From Celoporthe dispersa (lineage: Eukaryota; Ascomycota; Sordariomycetes; Diaporthales; Cryphonectriaceae): a stretch of 64,000 nucleotides of DNA. Below are positions 35,840 to 47,708 of the stretch, piece after piece. The first letter of the stretch is position 1. Every line of letters starts with the position of its first letter. A program made the position numbers and the translations under genes. The stretch is taken from positions 1,860,001-1,924,000 of the forward strand of contig WAID01000003.1 of assembly GCA_016584495.1 (NCBI GenBank). Reading direction: 5' to 3'. Under the pieces are notes generated by a model. It was given only the letters and a program-made list of their open reading frames with translations, was not told the DNA's origin and did no database searches.

Positions 35840-37818
35840 CACATAATAGTGCGTAGAACGTAGACTTATTGGGCATCTTCATCTTTGAAGAGGATCTGCC
35901 TCGTTGGGACAAGGGTGGGATTTCTGCGGCCGAGCATGTAGACCTGAGAACGCTTGGCTTGAACTCTCCAGTACCTCTCGCTCGGCCTGTCACGCGTGCG
36001 TGCTTCAACTTTGCCTCGGGCCAGACTGCGCTCTGCCTTGCACGGAGTTCCGCGCCTAGCTGGCCTGATGCATACGCCGAGGGCAGCCGAGCAAGTTGTT
36101 TTTTTACTTTGCTACGCGTGTGTGCGCACGCTCAAGGGAATCAAAACACAGGCCGGCACAGAGGCTCGAGTCCGTGCGGGAGCCCCAGCTCACGACGGGC
36201 ACCCGTTCTCTTGATCAGACGTCTGCCAAACGCATGTCTGCCAGTCGGTGTGGAGGTGACCTGCGCCCTGTCGAGTGGCTCGTTGTCCAGGGCGTGGCAT
36301 CTTCCCCCTCCCCCCTTCTCCCACTGTCTCCGTACCCTTTCTCGACGAGACGTGTATGTCGTTGGAAGAAGCTTTTGGGCAGGGTTCAAGGCTGGTACAA
36401 ATTCAACTACTCTGCCACGAGATATGCTGCGACCTGTTATACACATGTGATTCTTTTCCTCCGGACTGCCCAGCCAGGCTCGCTAGGGATGCAGGGACAA
36501 GAGGACAAGAAGGAAGGGCAAACAACAAAGGGCCAGAGAGAGAGAGAGAGAGAGAGAATAAAAAATCTTGTCCTCAGGCATAAGCACAGATTTTGGCCAC
36601 GCTTATAGAGCCGCTCCAACGCGCCCTGGGCTTCGGACGCGATATGCACACCCTGATCAGGATAAGGAATTGACTCTTGGCTGCATTCATCAACAAAACG
36701 GCCATACATAACCAACCACCTATCCCTTTTGACAACCTGGCGATCCTGAAACAGGACCGGGTCAGTCTCAACCAAGAGAACAGGCTACCTTTTCCCAGAA
36801 CACAAGAGACAAGCCTCCTGTGTCCCTTGAACCCCCACCAAACTTCTCAGACAGGCAGCTCAAACGCCTCCTTCGTCCAGGGCGTGGGCGTGGGGGGAGG
36901 GAGGGTTTGGCAGATGACCAATCTCCCAGCGCGGGATTCAGAATTCGGGTCAAGGCACACCTAGCCGGGTGTGGATTCAGTCTAGAGACAGAAACAAGGA
37001 TGAAGGGCAGGGTCTTTGGAAAGAATGGACGGCGTAGAGTGGGCATATCAAGGGCCTTGGTTATACACGTGCATTCCTCGGGCTCGGTCTTTCAAAATGG
37101 GTGTTCGATGAGTGCTTGAGTAAAGTAGTGTTCTAGAGATTATAGACTTCAAATGATGATATGCGTAGTAGGAGAAAGTCTAAGATCAAGCTGATGCATC
37201 ACATCAATGACCTGGAGAGAGCGCAACATCTCGTCAGGGAGGGATAGAACGCAAGGCACCAGACGTAATTGCGTCTTTCTATGGATAGCTTGCGAGAGGA
37301 GTCTCACTATAATTACCTTTGTAATTAATCCCCGTCTTGGGTCCTTTAAATTGATCATATAAGCTAGACGAGAGCGTCTCATGATCTCAAAGACCGGTCG
37401 ATTGCAAGCAGAGCAAGAAGTCTGCTCCCAGCCTGCCCCCACAGCACCGATCTGATTATGATCAAGAGTGACGAACGGATTAGCATTATGATGTTCATAT
37501 ACTGACTGCATTCACCATATGCTGATTGGGCCCTTCCGTTCATAACCCGGTGAATGTGCGGGAAAAAAAGGAAAAAAGAAAGAGAGAACAAATGAACCGT
37601 GAATCCCTTTTCCGTTCCATACCAACACCACGCCTTACGCCGTTCGTTGCGAGTCGATCCAGATCTCGAGAATCTCTCATAACAGGACATAAAAGATGAA
37701 GAAGAAGAAAAAAAAAAAGAGGCATCGTTACCGCCCAGCCTCCTACCATGCCTCTTGTACCCCTGCCAGATGAGGCGGAGAGAAGGAGGAGAGAGGCACG
37801 GGCATAGCGCCTGCCCAC

Positions 37819-39393
37819 CTAGGTGACGGTATAGCCACCATCAACACGCAGGTCGGCACCGGTGACGTAACTAGAGGCGTCAGACAGCAGGAAGGTGACG
37901 GGGCCCATGAGGTCCTCTGGATGGCCCATCTTGCCCTGAGGGATGAGCGAGGTCCACTGCTTCTTAAGGTCGGGGTTGTCGCTGAGGATCTTCTCCGTTC
38001 TATGATGATAGGATAACGACGGCCTTTGGTCAGCAGACAAATCCCAGGTAGTCGTCTCTTGAGAGGTCCAGGTAGGAGGAGGAGGAGGAGGAGGAGGAAC
38101 TTACAGAGCCGTGAGCATGTAGCCAGGCGAGATGCAGTTGACGCGGATGCCGGCGTGCGCCCACTCGACGGCCAGGGAGGCGGCGAGGTGACGGACGGCT
38201 GCCTTGGCGCTGTTGTAGGGTCTATTACCAAGGAGGTGGTCAGTATAAGGACACCCTTTTTTTTTTTTACTTTGGTTCTTGTTGTTGTTGACCAGGAGAA
38301 GAAGGAAAAGAGAGAAGGAAAAGGAAACACTCACGCCTGGGGCTGGGGCACGTTCACAATGGAACCGCTCATGGAGCCGATAAAGACCATGCTGCCCTCA
38401 GCATGACGCTCCATGAGGTGGCGGGCGACGGCGGTGGCGAAAAGGTAGGTGCCGTCGACGTTGACGGCAAAGAGCTTGCGCATGCGCTCGATGGGGTAGT
38501 CGATGGCCTGGAAGTTCTCGGTGAAGCCGGCCGAGGTGACGAGGTTGTCGATCTTGCCGTGGGCGGCGAGGATCTCGGCGATGCAGGCGCTGACACTGTC
38601 CTGGTCACTGACGTCGGCGTAGTGTGCCGTGACGTTGGGGGGCCTAGAGGAGGAGGAGGAGGAGCAGGAGTGAGTCTCCCGTGTCAGTCTTGCTAGTAGG
38701 GGGAGGACGACGACGACGAGGGAGCTGGAGTTTTGAAGGCAGAAGGAGGAGCAGAGACGTACCTCTTGGCTTTGGGATTGTCCTTCTTAAACTGGTCCAT
38801 AATGGCCTTGGCCTGTATCTCAGCCTCGTCCTCTGAAGGCTTGTTAGCTCAACTCACCCTCATGAGAGAAGGAGCACACTTCGAGCCAGAGAGAGGAGAG
38901 AGAGAGAGAGAAGGTATAAAAAAAGAAAGAAAAAAGAAAACCTACTGTTCATATCCACGATGGCCAGTTCGGCCCCGCTCACGACCATGCCCTGGCCCAT
39001 GACCAGCCCGAGGCCCCTCGCGCCACCAGTGACGACGCCGACCTTGCCCTCGAGAGAGAAGGTGGCAAGGGTGGGGTGGCGGGCGGCACCAGCGATGGGC
39101 CCAGAGCTCGGCAGCTCGTTCTCCCCTGGGTACTCGACGGTGATACTGTCATCCGTACGCGCAAAGGAGCCGGCGTGCGCAGGCTCATCGCGGTCCTTGT
39201 TGTTGGAGGTCTTGGCGCGGGCGGTGGTGGAGATGGAGAACTTGTTGGTGCTGGTGGTGGAGATGGTGGCAGCAGCAGAAGGCGCGGTGAGGACTGTGGC
39301 AGGCCGGCCGAGGGAGGTCGAGGAGGTGGTGGAGATGGTGGGCCGGCGGCCGACGGTCCTCAGGGCGGCAGTGGCGGCGCGCTGGATAGACAT
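37819..39393 (-). CDS. SDR, D-arabinitol 2-dehydrogenase-like
   Basis: A short-chain dehydrogenase/reductase of the fungal D-arabinitol/mannitol/sorbose polyol group, interconverting a pentitol or hexitol and its ketose with NAD(P). Five exons, 39393-38946, 38832-38763, 38643-38335, 38221-38105 and 37999-37819, give 374 aa with every junction in phase; introns are 105-119 bp. The cofactor motif TGGARGLG is at about 122-129, followed by LVTSAGF, the catalytic Ser in IGSMSG, the YNSAK catalytic Tyr/Lys, SPGYMLTAL and VTGADLRVDGGYTVT. About 110 residues precede the SDR fold and start MSIQRAATAALRTVGRR, rich in Arg/Ser/Thr, consistent with a mitochondrial presequence. No frame breaks. The exact substrate cannot be set from sequence. 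Confidence 0.92.
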
Positions 39394-42193
39394 CTTGTCC
39401 GTGTCGAGGTGAGGTGGTCTGTAGATGCTTGTTGTGAGGTTGAGGTCAGCTGGTAGGGAGGAGAGCGTCAAGTCGACCTGATGGGAGGGGAGGTGTGGGG
39501 GAAGAAAGAAAGAAAGAAAGAAAAGAAAGAAAAAAAGGCTGAGCTGGAAACGAAAAGCCCAGAGACAAAACACGTCGGGTTGGAACAGGAAGAGAGGGCC
39601 TCTGTCGACCTGGTGTGAATATGTGAAGCGATAAGATGGGCTGCAGCAAACTTCACGTGACGGGAAGTTATTAGCAAAAATTGATGCAGTGTGATGTGAA
39701 GCTCGATAGATTGTTGGAGGGACCAGTGTGAATGGTGGTGGCACTGGTGAGGGATGAAGGTGGTGGCAGTGTCTGCAAGCTATCAATGTCTAGATAAATG
39801 ACGGGATGCACAGGCACAGAAGGACAGTCAGGACCCCTTTCTCTCTCTCTCTCTCTTTCTTATATATTTATATAGAAGCCCTGTAGGGAATGAATTTGGT
39901 GGGGGAGCAGGACTGTTCCAGATGTGTGGCGTGGAGGAGGAGGATTGGGCATAGACGAGGGTGTCTGCAGTCCTAACCTATGAGCGAGTGGCGTGGGCTC
40001 GTCGAGTCTGGTGATGAAGGATGGGGTGGATGGGACTGGATATCTTGGTAAGTAAGGGTGTCACGATATGGAAGAAATCGACTGGTGCTTTTCCACTCCC
40101 ACCACTTACAGAGCATTCAGCAGTGATTTTCTGTATTCCTCTTGCCTTCCTCTTTTATGACCAGCTACTGTCATCTGACGATTGCCCCTCCCAACCTCAC
40201 TCAGCTGGATGGATGATGATCGTTTACCGTGTAGGTAAAGTAATTGTGAAACCCCAGGCCTCCCCCTCCTCGCCCTTCGAACGCCTTTGACATCACCCTG
40301 TGCAGATCCATGCCCCCACATCAGGTAGTTTGGGTGGCTCAACAGGTCTGACAGTATAATTGGGGAAAGGAAGCAAGGAGCGGGGAGGAGAAAAGAAAAA
40401 AGGAACAGCAGCCCAATGAAACAGAAAAGAAAAGAAGGAAAAAAACGAAAGACTTACCATAGTATGTGAAAACCCCCCCCCCCTCTCAAACTCTCTTTTC
40501 TTCTCCACAGCCCCCCCCCTCTCTTCTCTCGATCCCCAGTTTATGTTTCTCCCCCCTGCCTCTCGTGTCGTATTGCATGGGATGGATCTCTCGGCTGACA
40601 GCCATGCAGGCAACGCACGCCGGTGGGTCTAGTCCCCATCCCCATTGCTTCTGCAGCAGCATGGCAGCAAGCTGGTACCATGGGCATGCAGTAGTACATG
40701 GGCAGGTACTTTGTACCATCGACACAGTACAGTACATGGGAGATCAAAGTTCCCGAAGACGGGGGGGCCTGCAGCCTGCAGGATGTCTTGGTTGCATGCT
40801 TGCGCTAGGGCGATCCGAGACCGCCGGGGCTCGTGGCCACACACACACACACACATGCACACACACAGCCAAGGGGCGGGACTCGGTCGGTCTCGAAGCT
40901 ATTGCGTGCCGTGCGCGCGTGGGTTGTCGTTGGGCACACATGACGAGGGCGACAGAGACCCGTCGGTGAGGGCTGTGGCTGGGGTTGAGGGCAAAAACGA
41001 GAGGGGAAAAGAAGAAAAAAAGAAGCGAAAGGAAAATATCGTGAGATCTGACAACTTGATGCGTTCTTCTGACCTGGCTGGTTCCAGACCCTCCTTGTGT
41101 GGTGTGAGAGGGGGTTCGGTCCATCATACAACTTCTGCGCGCAGTAAATATACACAAAAATACTCCCACTGTGTACGATCATCAAGACTGACTACGTCAG
41201 TAGTGCGCTATAGAGGCAAAGAAGGAAGGACAGAGGCCGGCCAGCCAGCCAGCCAGCCAAGACCGGGCCAGCTGAAGCTATCTGGGCAGGGCAGGCGCCT
41301 GCCAGGGGCACACGGGGCCAGGTGAGGCAGGCACTGACTGGCCCCCTCGCGCGCACTTTCTGCTTGGTACTTTCCTTTCTCTTCTGCTGTATACGTCACA
41401 TTCATACTGCCGTCATCACCTAATACATTACGTATATGATATATCTCGTGCCAGCATATTCTGTCCTCTATCGTATGCCATGTGTATAGTAGAAGAAAAA
41501 AGAAAAAGAAAAGACAAAAAGAAAAGAGAAGAGTAGAAAAGAAAGGATAAGAAAAAGAATCTGCCTTGCTGACGAGCCATCATCAGAGGCGTGAAAATAC
41601 CGTCCCTCTTTTTTTTCTTTCTTCCGACGGTATCGTGAGACAGCTGACCCCGGGTATCCCATAAAGAGAGAAAAAACAAAAAGAAAAAAGAAAAAAAGCC
41701 GCCTCTGGTGTTTTATCCCCGAGCCTCCCTCCTTCTTCCCGGCCTCAGCCAAAATTACTAATACCAATGACTTCCTTCCAGAGTAGGAAGGCACGATGCT
41801 ACACTTTCCTCCTCTTCAAGCGCCTTTCATGAAAGGGAGACAGACCCCTGGAGGTACCCTGGTCGCCCTGCTTATGACTAATCCCTGTACAGGAATTACT
41901 GCAGTGGGTGGAACCCAGAGTTGAGAACACTCTGTGCCTCCGCTTTCGTCGAAGCAGAACTCTAGATGAGGACCTTTCATGTCGTAGTCATCATCGCCCG
42001 CCCGGTTTGTCTCTCATACCCAACAAGAAAACCTCCTCACGTCGTCCCCGTGCATGATCAAGACCTCGCAGCCCACCCGTATCGAGCAGGAGAAGGGGAG
42101 GGGCCACCAGATCCGGCACGGAGGACGTGGTGGTGGTGGTGGTGGTGGTGGTGGTAGTGAGGGCGCAGGCTCGTGTTCCTCGCGTGATGCCTC
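39394..42193. other. Intergenic region, 5' of the SDR gene
   Basis: 2.8 kb. A TATATAAATATA-like stretch (39857-39871, minus sense) and a preceding CT repeat could be the SDR core promoter, about 470 bases upstream. The rest holds purine tracts (40380-40450, 41490-41560), a (CA)n at 40839-40867 and a (CCAG)n run at 41239-41258. The last part is the 3' side of the next minus-strand gene, including (TGG)n at 42129-42155. Confidence 0.5.
42129..42155. repeat. (TGG)n microsatellite in a 3' UTR
   Basis: Nine TGG units just past the inferred stop of the long minus-strand gene. Without the frame correction at 42234-42239 they would be read as poly-Thr. Confidence 0.85.
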
Positions 42194-45100
42194 CTACTCG
42201 TCGAGCTTGAACATCCTCCTCAGCGCCCCAAACTTTTTTCTTCCTCTTCCCCTCCGCACCGCTCATGGCGTCAGCGCCGTCCGACTTGGCGGTGGTGTTG
42301 GTGGACTGCCTCCTCATGCGGAACCCAGGCCGCGGCAGGGCTGATAGCGACTTGGCATGCCTGGGCGCGCTCGCATCGTCTCCCTCTTCGGCCTGCGCGT
42401 TGTGATGACCCTCGGCGTCCTCCTCGTCGTGGTGCTCGTCCTTGTGATCGTCTCCTGCTGTGTCGTCTGGCAGCTGGGCCTCGTCGTTGCTCAGCGGCCA
42501 TGCCCCCGCCGCCCGCCTGTCCTGCGCGCCGTTAGAGCGTAGCGACGCGAGCTCTTCTGGTGTCCTCTCCAGGCCCGTGTCACGCCGCGCGGCACTGTCC
42601 GTCAGCTCGGGCCGGGAGATCTTGCCGCTGCCGACACCGTCGTGTTTCTTGTTGCGCCGGAGCACCGAGGACATGAATCCGCTCCGCCTCGAAGACGGCC
42701 GTCCCGCACCGGCGGCACCACGACCAGACTGGTTCCGTCCGCCAGCGGCTGCTGTTGTTGTCCCTGTCGTCTGCTTCTCGCCCTCCTCGCCGCCTTCGCT
42801 GGCGCCCTCGTCAGACATCTCCTCCTCTTCCGGCAGCGGTGGGCTCGGGGCGTCTCTGCGTGCTCGCATTGTCTTGGGGATGCCGCCCGTCAGGCGCGGT
42901 AGTAGAGGCTCGGCGGCCACCACCTCACCACCGTCTTCATCGCTCGAGTCGTCGAACCGGCTCGCATGTCGCCGGCGTGGGACGCCCTCGTCCTCGTCGC
43001 TGGAATCATCACCAAACCTCGACCTCCGCACGCCGCCCTTCTTCCCCTCCGCTGATGCCCGGCCAAAGTGACCCGCGAAGCGCAGGTAATTTGTAGTGCC
43101 CCTCCCAGATTCGTCCGAGCCCCGCCTGCCGTGGGAGGACGAAGAGGCGGCGTCCCCGCGCAGCGTCGTGCGCATGCGTGCTGTTCCCATGCTCACGGGC
43201 GGCGACGCGCCCCTCATCGAGAGCCGGCTGCTGGTGCCGGCGTGCGGCGGCTGCTGTCCTCCGTCTCCTGCAGCAGCAGGGTGGTCGGCACCTGCACTGC
43301 GCATCGTCTTGCGGCTGAAGCCAAACCCTGCGCTCGCGGGGCGCGCGCGCTTAAAGCTGCTCGCGCTCGAGTCCGACCCGCGCCGGCGCAGGCCCAGCTG
43401 CAGGTTCTGTATGGCGCTGTCGCTCTCGGACACGGTCCGCGTGTGCTTGCTGGTAGGAGTGGCAGTGGATCTGATCGGCGTGCTCGTGGCTGGCTGGTGC
43501 GACATGGGCCTCTGCGGCTGCGGCTGCTGCTGCGGCGCCCCGGTTCTCATAGACTTGCGCATGTGTGCACCGCCCGCCTCGGCGGCGACAGGTTGTGACC
43601 TCGCCTCTGGTGGGGCACGCATCGATTTTCGTAGGCGCATTCCCCCCTCTGGCTTGACGGGCGCGGCTTGTTGGCGCTGCTGCTGCTGCTGCTGCTGCTT
43701 CTTGTCGCCCACCACCACCGCATAGTCTTCCGGTCCAATCTTGGTCCCAGGTTTGATCATGTACGTCCGTTCTGCGCTCACGGGGACCGCCACCTCCGCC
43801 TCCGCCGCCGCCGCCGCCTTCTTCTGCTGCTGCTGGTCGAGGAGGGCCTTCTTCTCCGCCATCCTCTGCTCGGTCGACTTCTTGCGCCGGGGCTTCTTGG
43901 CCGCTTGCTGCTGCGGCGCTTCCTCGAGGTCGCCCTCGATGCCGGCCTCCTCGACGGCCTCCTTCTCCAGCCGCGCGCGCTTCTCGGTGGAGAGGCTCCT
44001 CCAGTAGGCCTTGGCTGCCGCCCACGGGTCGTCATCGCCTGGCTCCATGACCGCCGCCGCCGCCAGACCGGATCCTCGTGGCTGCGGTGTCGGCGTGGTG
44101 ACGAACACGTCACCCTGCTGCGTCTGTGCCTGTGCCATGTCTGGCACGCTGCTGCGGGATGGTGGTGGTGTCGTCTGGGCGGCAGAGACGGGGCTGTCCA
44201 CGACGGCGGCGAGCGACTGGAACCCGTCGCCCTCGACGTCCGACAGGTCTTCGTAGGCATCGCTATAGACGCTGTTCCCGTCCGACTCGTCGTCGTCACC
44301 GTCGTCACCGTAGATGGCCTCGTGGTCATGAAGGGCCGGCTGGTGGGTGGCCAGGACTGTACCGGGAGTGTGCGATGTCGCCGTGGCGTCCTCGGCCTGC
44401 GTGACAGGCTCGAATGCGGCCTCTCTAGCCGGGGCGTGCTCATCATCCGTCGTCGTCTCCGTCTCCGTCTCTGGGAACTCGCCAGGGAAATGCATAGACT
44501 CGTGCTCGGGACCAGGACTCGGCTGCGTGATCGAGATTGTCGGCGGCAGTGCTGCGCCGCTGATCTTGGTCCCCGTATTATCGCGGCTGCCAAAGTCCTT
44601 GACATCCACTACCGAGCCCAGACCCTCTTCTGCCACGGCTGGTGCTGCTGCAGCAGACCCGTTAGGCTTTCCTGCCAAGGATAGGTCGGACACTGCCGGA
44701 GCCACCACGGTCGACGCCTGGCTGATGTGGCTCTCCTCGGCCCCGAGCCTGGGCGTGTCAGCCAGCAGGGCGGCCTCGTCGTCTGAGCTGCTGTCCGACG
44801 TGTCTGGGTACCCGTCGCCCTCGATGGACGTGACGACCGGCGGCAGCGGCTCGCGCACTTTGGAGATATTGGCTCCGTTTCTGGGTCCACCTTGCTCCTG
44901 CTGCATGATGAGCCCACCCAGGGCGTGATCGCTGGACTGGCCAGGCGGTGCGGTTGCTGTCGAGGGATTGCCTTCCGGGTCTGGGGTCGGTGGCTCAGAG
45001 GCCTCCAGGAGTGGCTCCTGAGGCCTGACGAGAGGACGCTCCTCCGTGGGCCTGGGCGACTGCTTCCGACCCCTGACACTGCCGAAGCTAGGCAGCGCAG

Positions 45101-47708
45101 GGCGTGGCTTCATCACCTCGTCGTCCTCGAGAGGTGCTGCTGCTGCGTCCTTCTTCTTACCTATGCCGAGCGTATTGTACCACGGCCGCCTGTTGCCGCT
45201 GTTGTTGGTGGTGGTGGTGGTGGTGGACCCTGTAGCTGCTGCTGCTGCTGCTTGTTGTTGTGCTTGTGGGCTCGGCGGCACAGGACTGTCCGTCCCACCA
45301 CCGCCGGCAGCCTCGCCAAAAACGACCGTGTTCTCGTCGTCGAAGCTGACGCGGACAGATTTCTTGCGCTGTGGGGGCGGCGCGGCCTCCTGCTGTGCCG
45401 ACGCATCGACGGCGGACGTGTCTGATGACGTCTCGCCTGGCGGAGATGCACCGCGCGAGGGGCTGCGCTTCAGGACAGACTTGCGAGGCGAGAGAGACCT
45501 CGCCGGTGGCTCGTGCTTGACCACCAGCGTGTCCTGTACGGGACCAAAACGGGCAGTGCGCACGGGGCTGTTGGACTGCGTACGGCGGGACTCGTGGCGG
45601 AGAAGAGCCTCTGTGCCTCGAGGCTGCTCGACATGTGGCAGCCTGTCTTGCGCTGTAGTAGTATTGGCTTCTTGTGGTGACGTTGTTGTAGTTGTTGTCG
45701 AGGCTGCTGCGAGCTCAACAGGAGCTGTGGGCGGCGATATATCGACAGCCTTCTCGTCTGTGTTCTCGCTGTGCGGTGGAGAGGGGACGCCGTGGGTATA
45801 AACACTATGCCTCACGGGAACAGCATCCAGAGCTGCCGCGGCTGCCACGGTCGGCTGCACCGCGATGGGTGCCTCGAGCTCGGCGTCTGAGCCAGGCTCT
45901 GCCTCTTCCTCTTCCTCCTCCTCCTCTTCACGTACGACTGACGGTCGCCTGTGCAGACCGCCTTCCAGCACCTCAGGGAGCGGGGACGGGAACACCTCGG
46001 GTGCATTGGACGCAGGCGACATGGAGATCTCGGTATGGCGAATGCGAGGCTCTTCTGCTGTCCTCTCTGTCTCCAGCCTCGGCTGTCCAGGGATGGCCTC
46101 GAGTGCAGGCTGTTCGTAGATGTAGTGTTCCTCCTCTCCTTCTGGATCCTCCCCGACCAGATGCTGCCTCTCCATCGTCACCAGCTCTCCAGCAGGTTCT
46201 GGTGGCCCTGCGCCGTGGTGGACGTGATGCTGCTGCTGTCTCTCCTCCTCGTCTCCTCGATGTGACCGCAGGCTGGCGGCGGCAGCCATCTGCGCCTCGT
46301 TGGGCACGCCTCCGTCATCGATGACAGCGGTGCCGCGTGACCGTCCCACGGTACCCCTCGCGAGGTGCGACCCGGCTCTGCTCAGCATGGACTTCTTCTT
46401 GGGCTTGCTGGCCTGTGTCTGCACCTGCGCCTGCTGCTGCTCGATCGCCAACAGCTCGGCCCGCGGCACCATCCTTCTAGAATTGGGGTCGTAGACGAGC
46501 GCCTGTTGGTCGGACGAGGCAGCAGACGACGGACGGTTCGTCGACCTGGCCGAGCCGCCTCGCTGGGGGGACATGGTGGAGGCCCGCTTCTTGGGCCTCG
46601 CCTGCGGGGGGAAGATTGTACTGCAGCGGCAACGGCGGCGGGGGTGGGTGAGGCCACGCGCACGCGGGCTGGGTACGAGAAGTTGGTGGACTGTCGGCTC
46701 TCTGGGCGCCCCTCGCTCATATCCTGCTGCTGCTGCTGCTGCTGCACCATTGCAGGGTTCGGTTGTGTCTGTGGCTGTGGCTGCTGTGTATAGACCTGCC
46801 TCTTGGGTTGTTGTTGTGGTGGTGGCGGTGGCGGCGACGACATGACCGCGTCCGAGGTCCTCACATTACCCAGATCCCCGACTCTCGCGGCGCCGTACCA
46901 TGACCCTGATGAGTCTCTGTTGTCCTGACCCCTACCAACACCAGCTGCCGCCATCTTCTGCGACGCCGTCCTGACTGGCGTGCTCACGAATCCCAGGCTC
47001 TTGGGCAGCGGAGGGCCCTCCCTCGCCCGCGCCGCTGCCATATTCACGCTCTCTGGGATCGCCGGCACGGGAGGTGGTCTCTCCATCTCGATCTGGTACG
47101 GGTTGCGGGGAGTTCCTCCGCTGCTCAGCGACCTCTGGTGGTGGGCTGTGTTCTTTCCTGGCGACGGCGAGCGGCGAAAGGTCCGCTCCGTCATGGACCC
47201 AGAGCTGGACTGCCTCCTGAGGCCCAGGGAGGAGAGCGAGGACGCCGGCAGGGGTGTGGTCTGGCGGCTGCCCGAGGAGGAGGACTGGGACGCGCTGCGG
47301 CGGTGGGTGCGCTTCGTCTGGACGTCGGCGACGTTGGTCGGGGTCATGGGCCGCGCCCTGAGGGCGGCTGCTGCGGCGGCGGCGCTGAGGGTCGAGCTGC
47401 TGGACTCGCGGCGGGTACCGTTAAAGGCGGAGAGGGCAGCCGATGCCGCGGACGGGTTGGTGGCAGCAGCAGAGGAGGCATGGAGCGACTGTGAAGCAGA
47501 AATGAGAACAAGAAGAGTGTGTCAGTCAACAAGCAGGCATCATCAACACAGAAGAGACAAGACGGCGCCGTTGTGTATCATGATGGAGGGGTTGAGAGGA
47601 AGGGATTAGAAGGGCGCCGTCGTCGACTGCGGGCTGACGGAGAGAGAACAAGAAAGTCGTGCTCCCACATACCGGATTCGGCGGGCGATGCTTCCTGGAC
47701 CCAAACAT
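42194..47708 (-). CDS. Very large low-complexity conserved fungal protein (about 1776 aa)
   Basis: Exon 1 (47708-47673) encodes MFGSRKHRPPNP; a 184 bp intron (GTATGT to TTCACAG) leads into a single long exon. The N-terminus (LSAAAAAAALRARPMTPT, VADVQTKRTHRRS, SSGSMTERTFRRSPSPGK) and the C-terminus (KKKFGALRRMFKLDE) look like a conserved, uncharacterised ascomycete family. Between them are long acidic, Ala-, Gln- and Ser-rich stretches, AKAYWRSLSTEKRARLEKEA, TYMIKPGTKIGPEDYAVV, and six variants of an RKSMR/RKTMR motif (42855-43643). Two frame breaks: a six-G run at 46606-46611 appears one base short (or two long), and the six-T run at 42234-42239 one base long. With both corrected the frame is continuous. 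No catalytic domain is seen. A scaffold or cell-cortex role would be speculation. Confidence 0.75.
43677..43702. repeat. CAG/CTG repeat encoding poly-Gln
   Basis: About eight trinucleotide units inside the large protein (KKQQQQQQQRQQ). A similar tract at 46725-46746 encodes another Gln run. Confidence 0.85.

Noticed and set aside
35869..36450. 193-codon open frame on the plus strand
   Set aside because: Starts next to a microsatellite, has no recognisable domain and low-quality codon pattern; kept only as part of the gene-free region description.
43778..44684. Long open frames antisense to or out of frame with the large low-complexity gene
   Set aside because: High GC and trinucleotide repeats keep several frames open; only the minus-strand frame joins a spliced N-terminus and a conserved-looking C-terminus.
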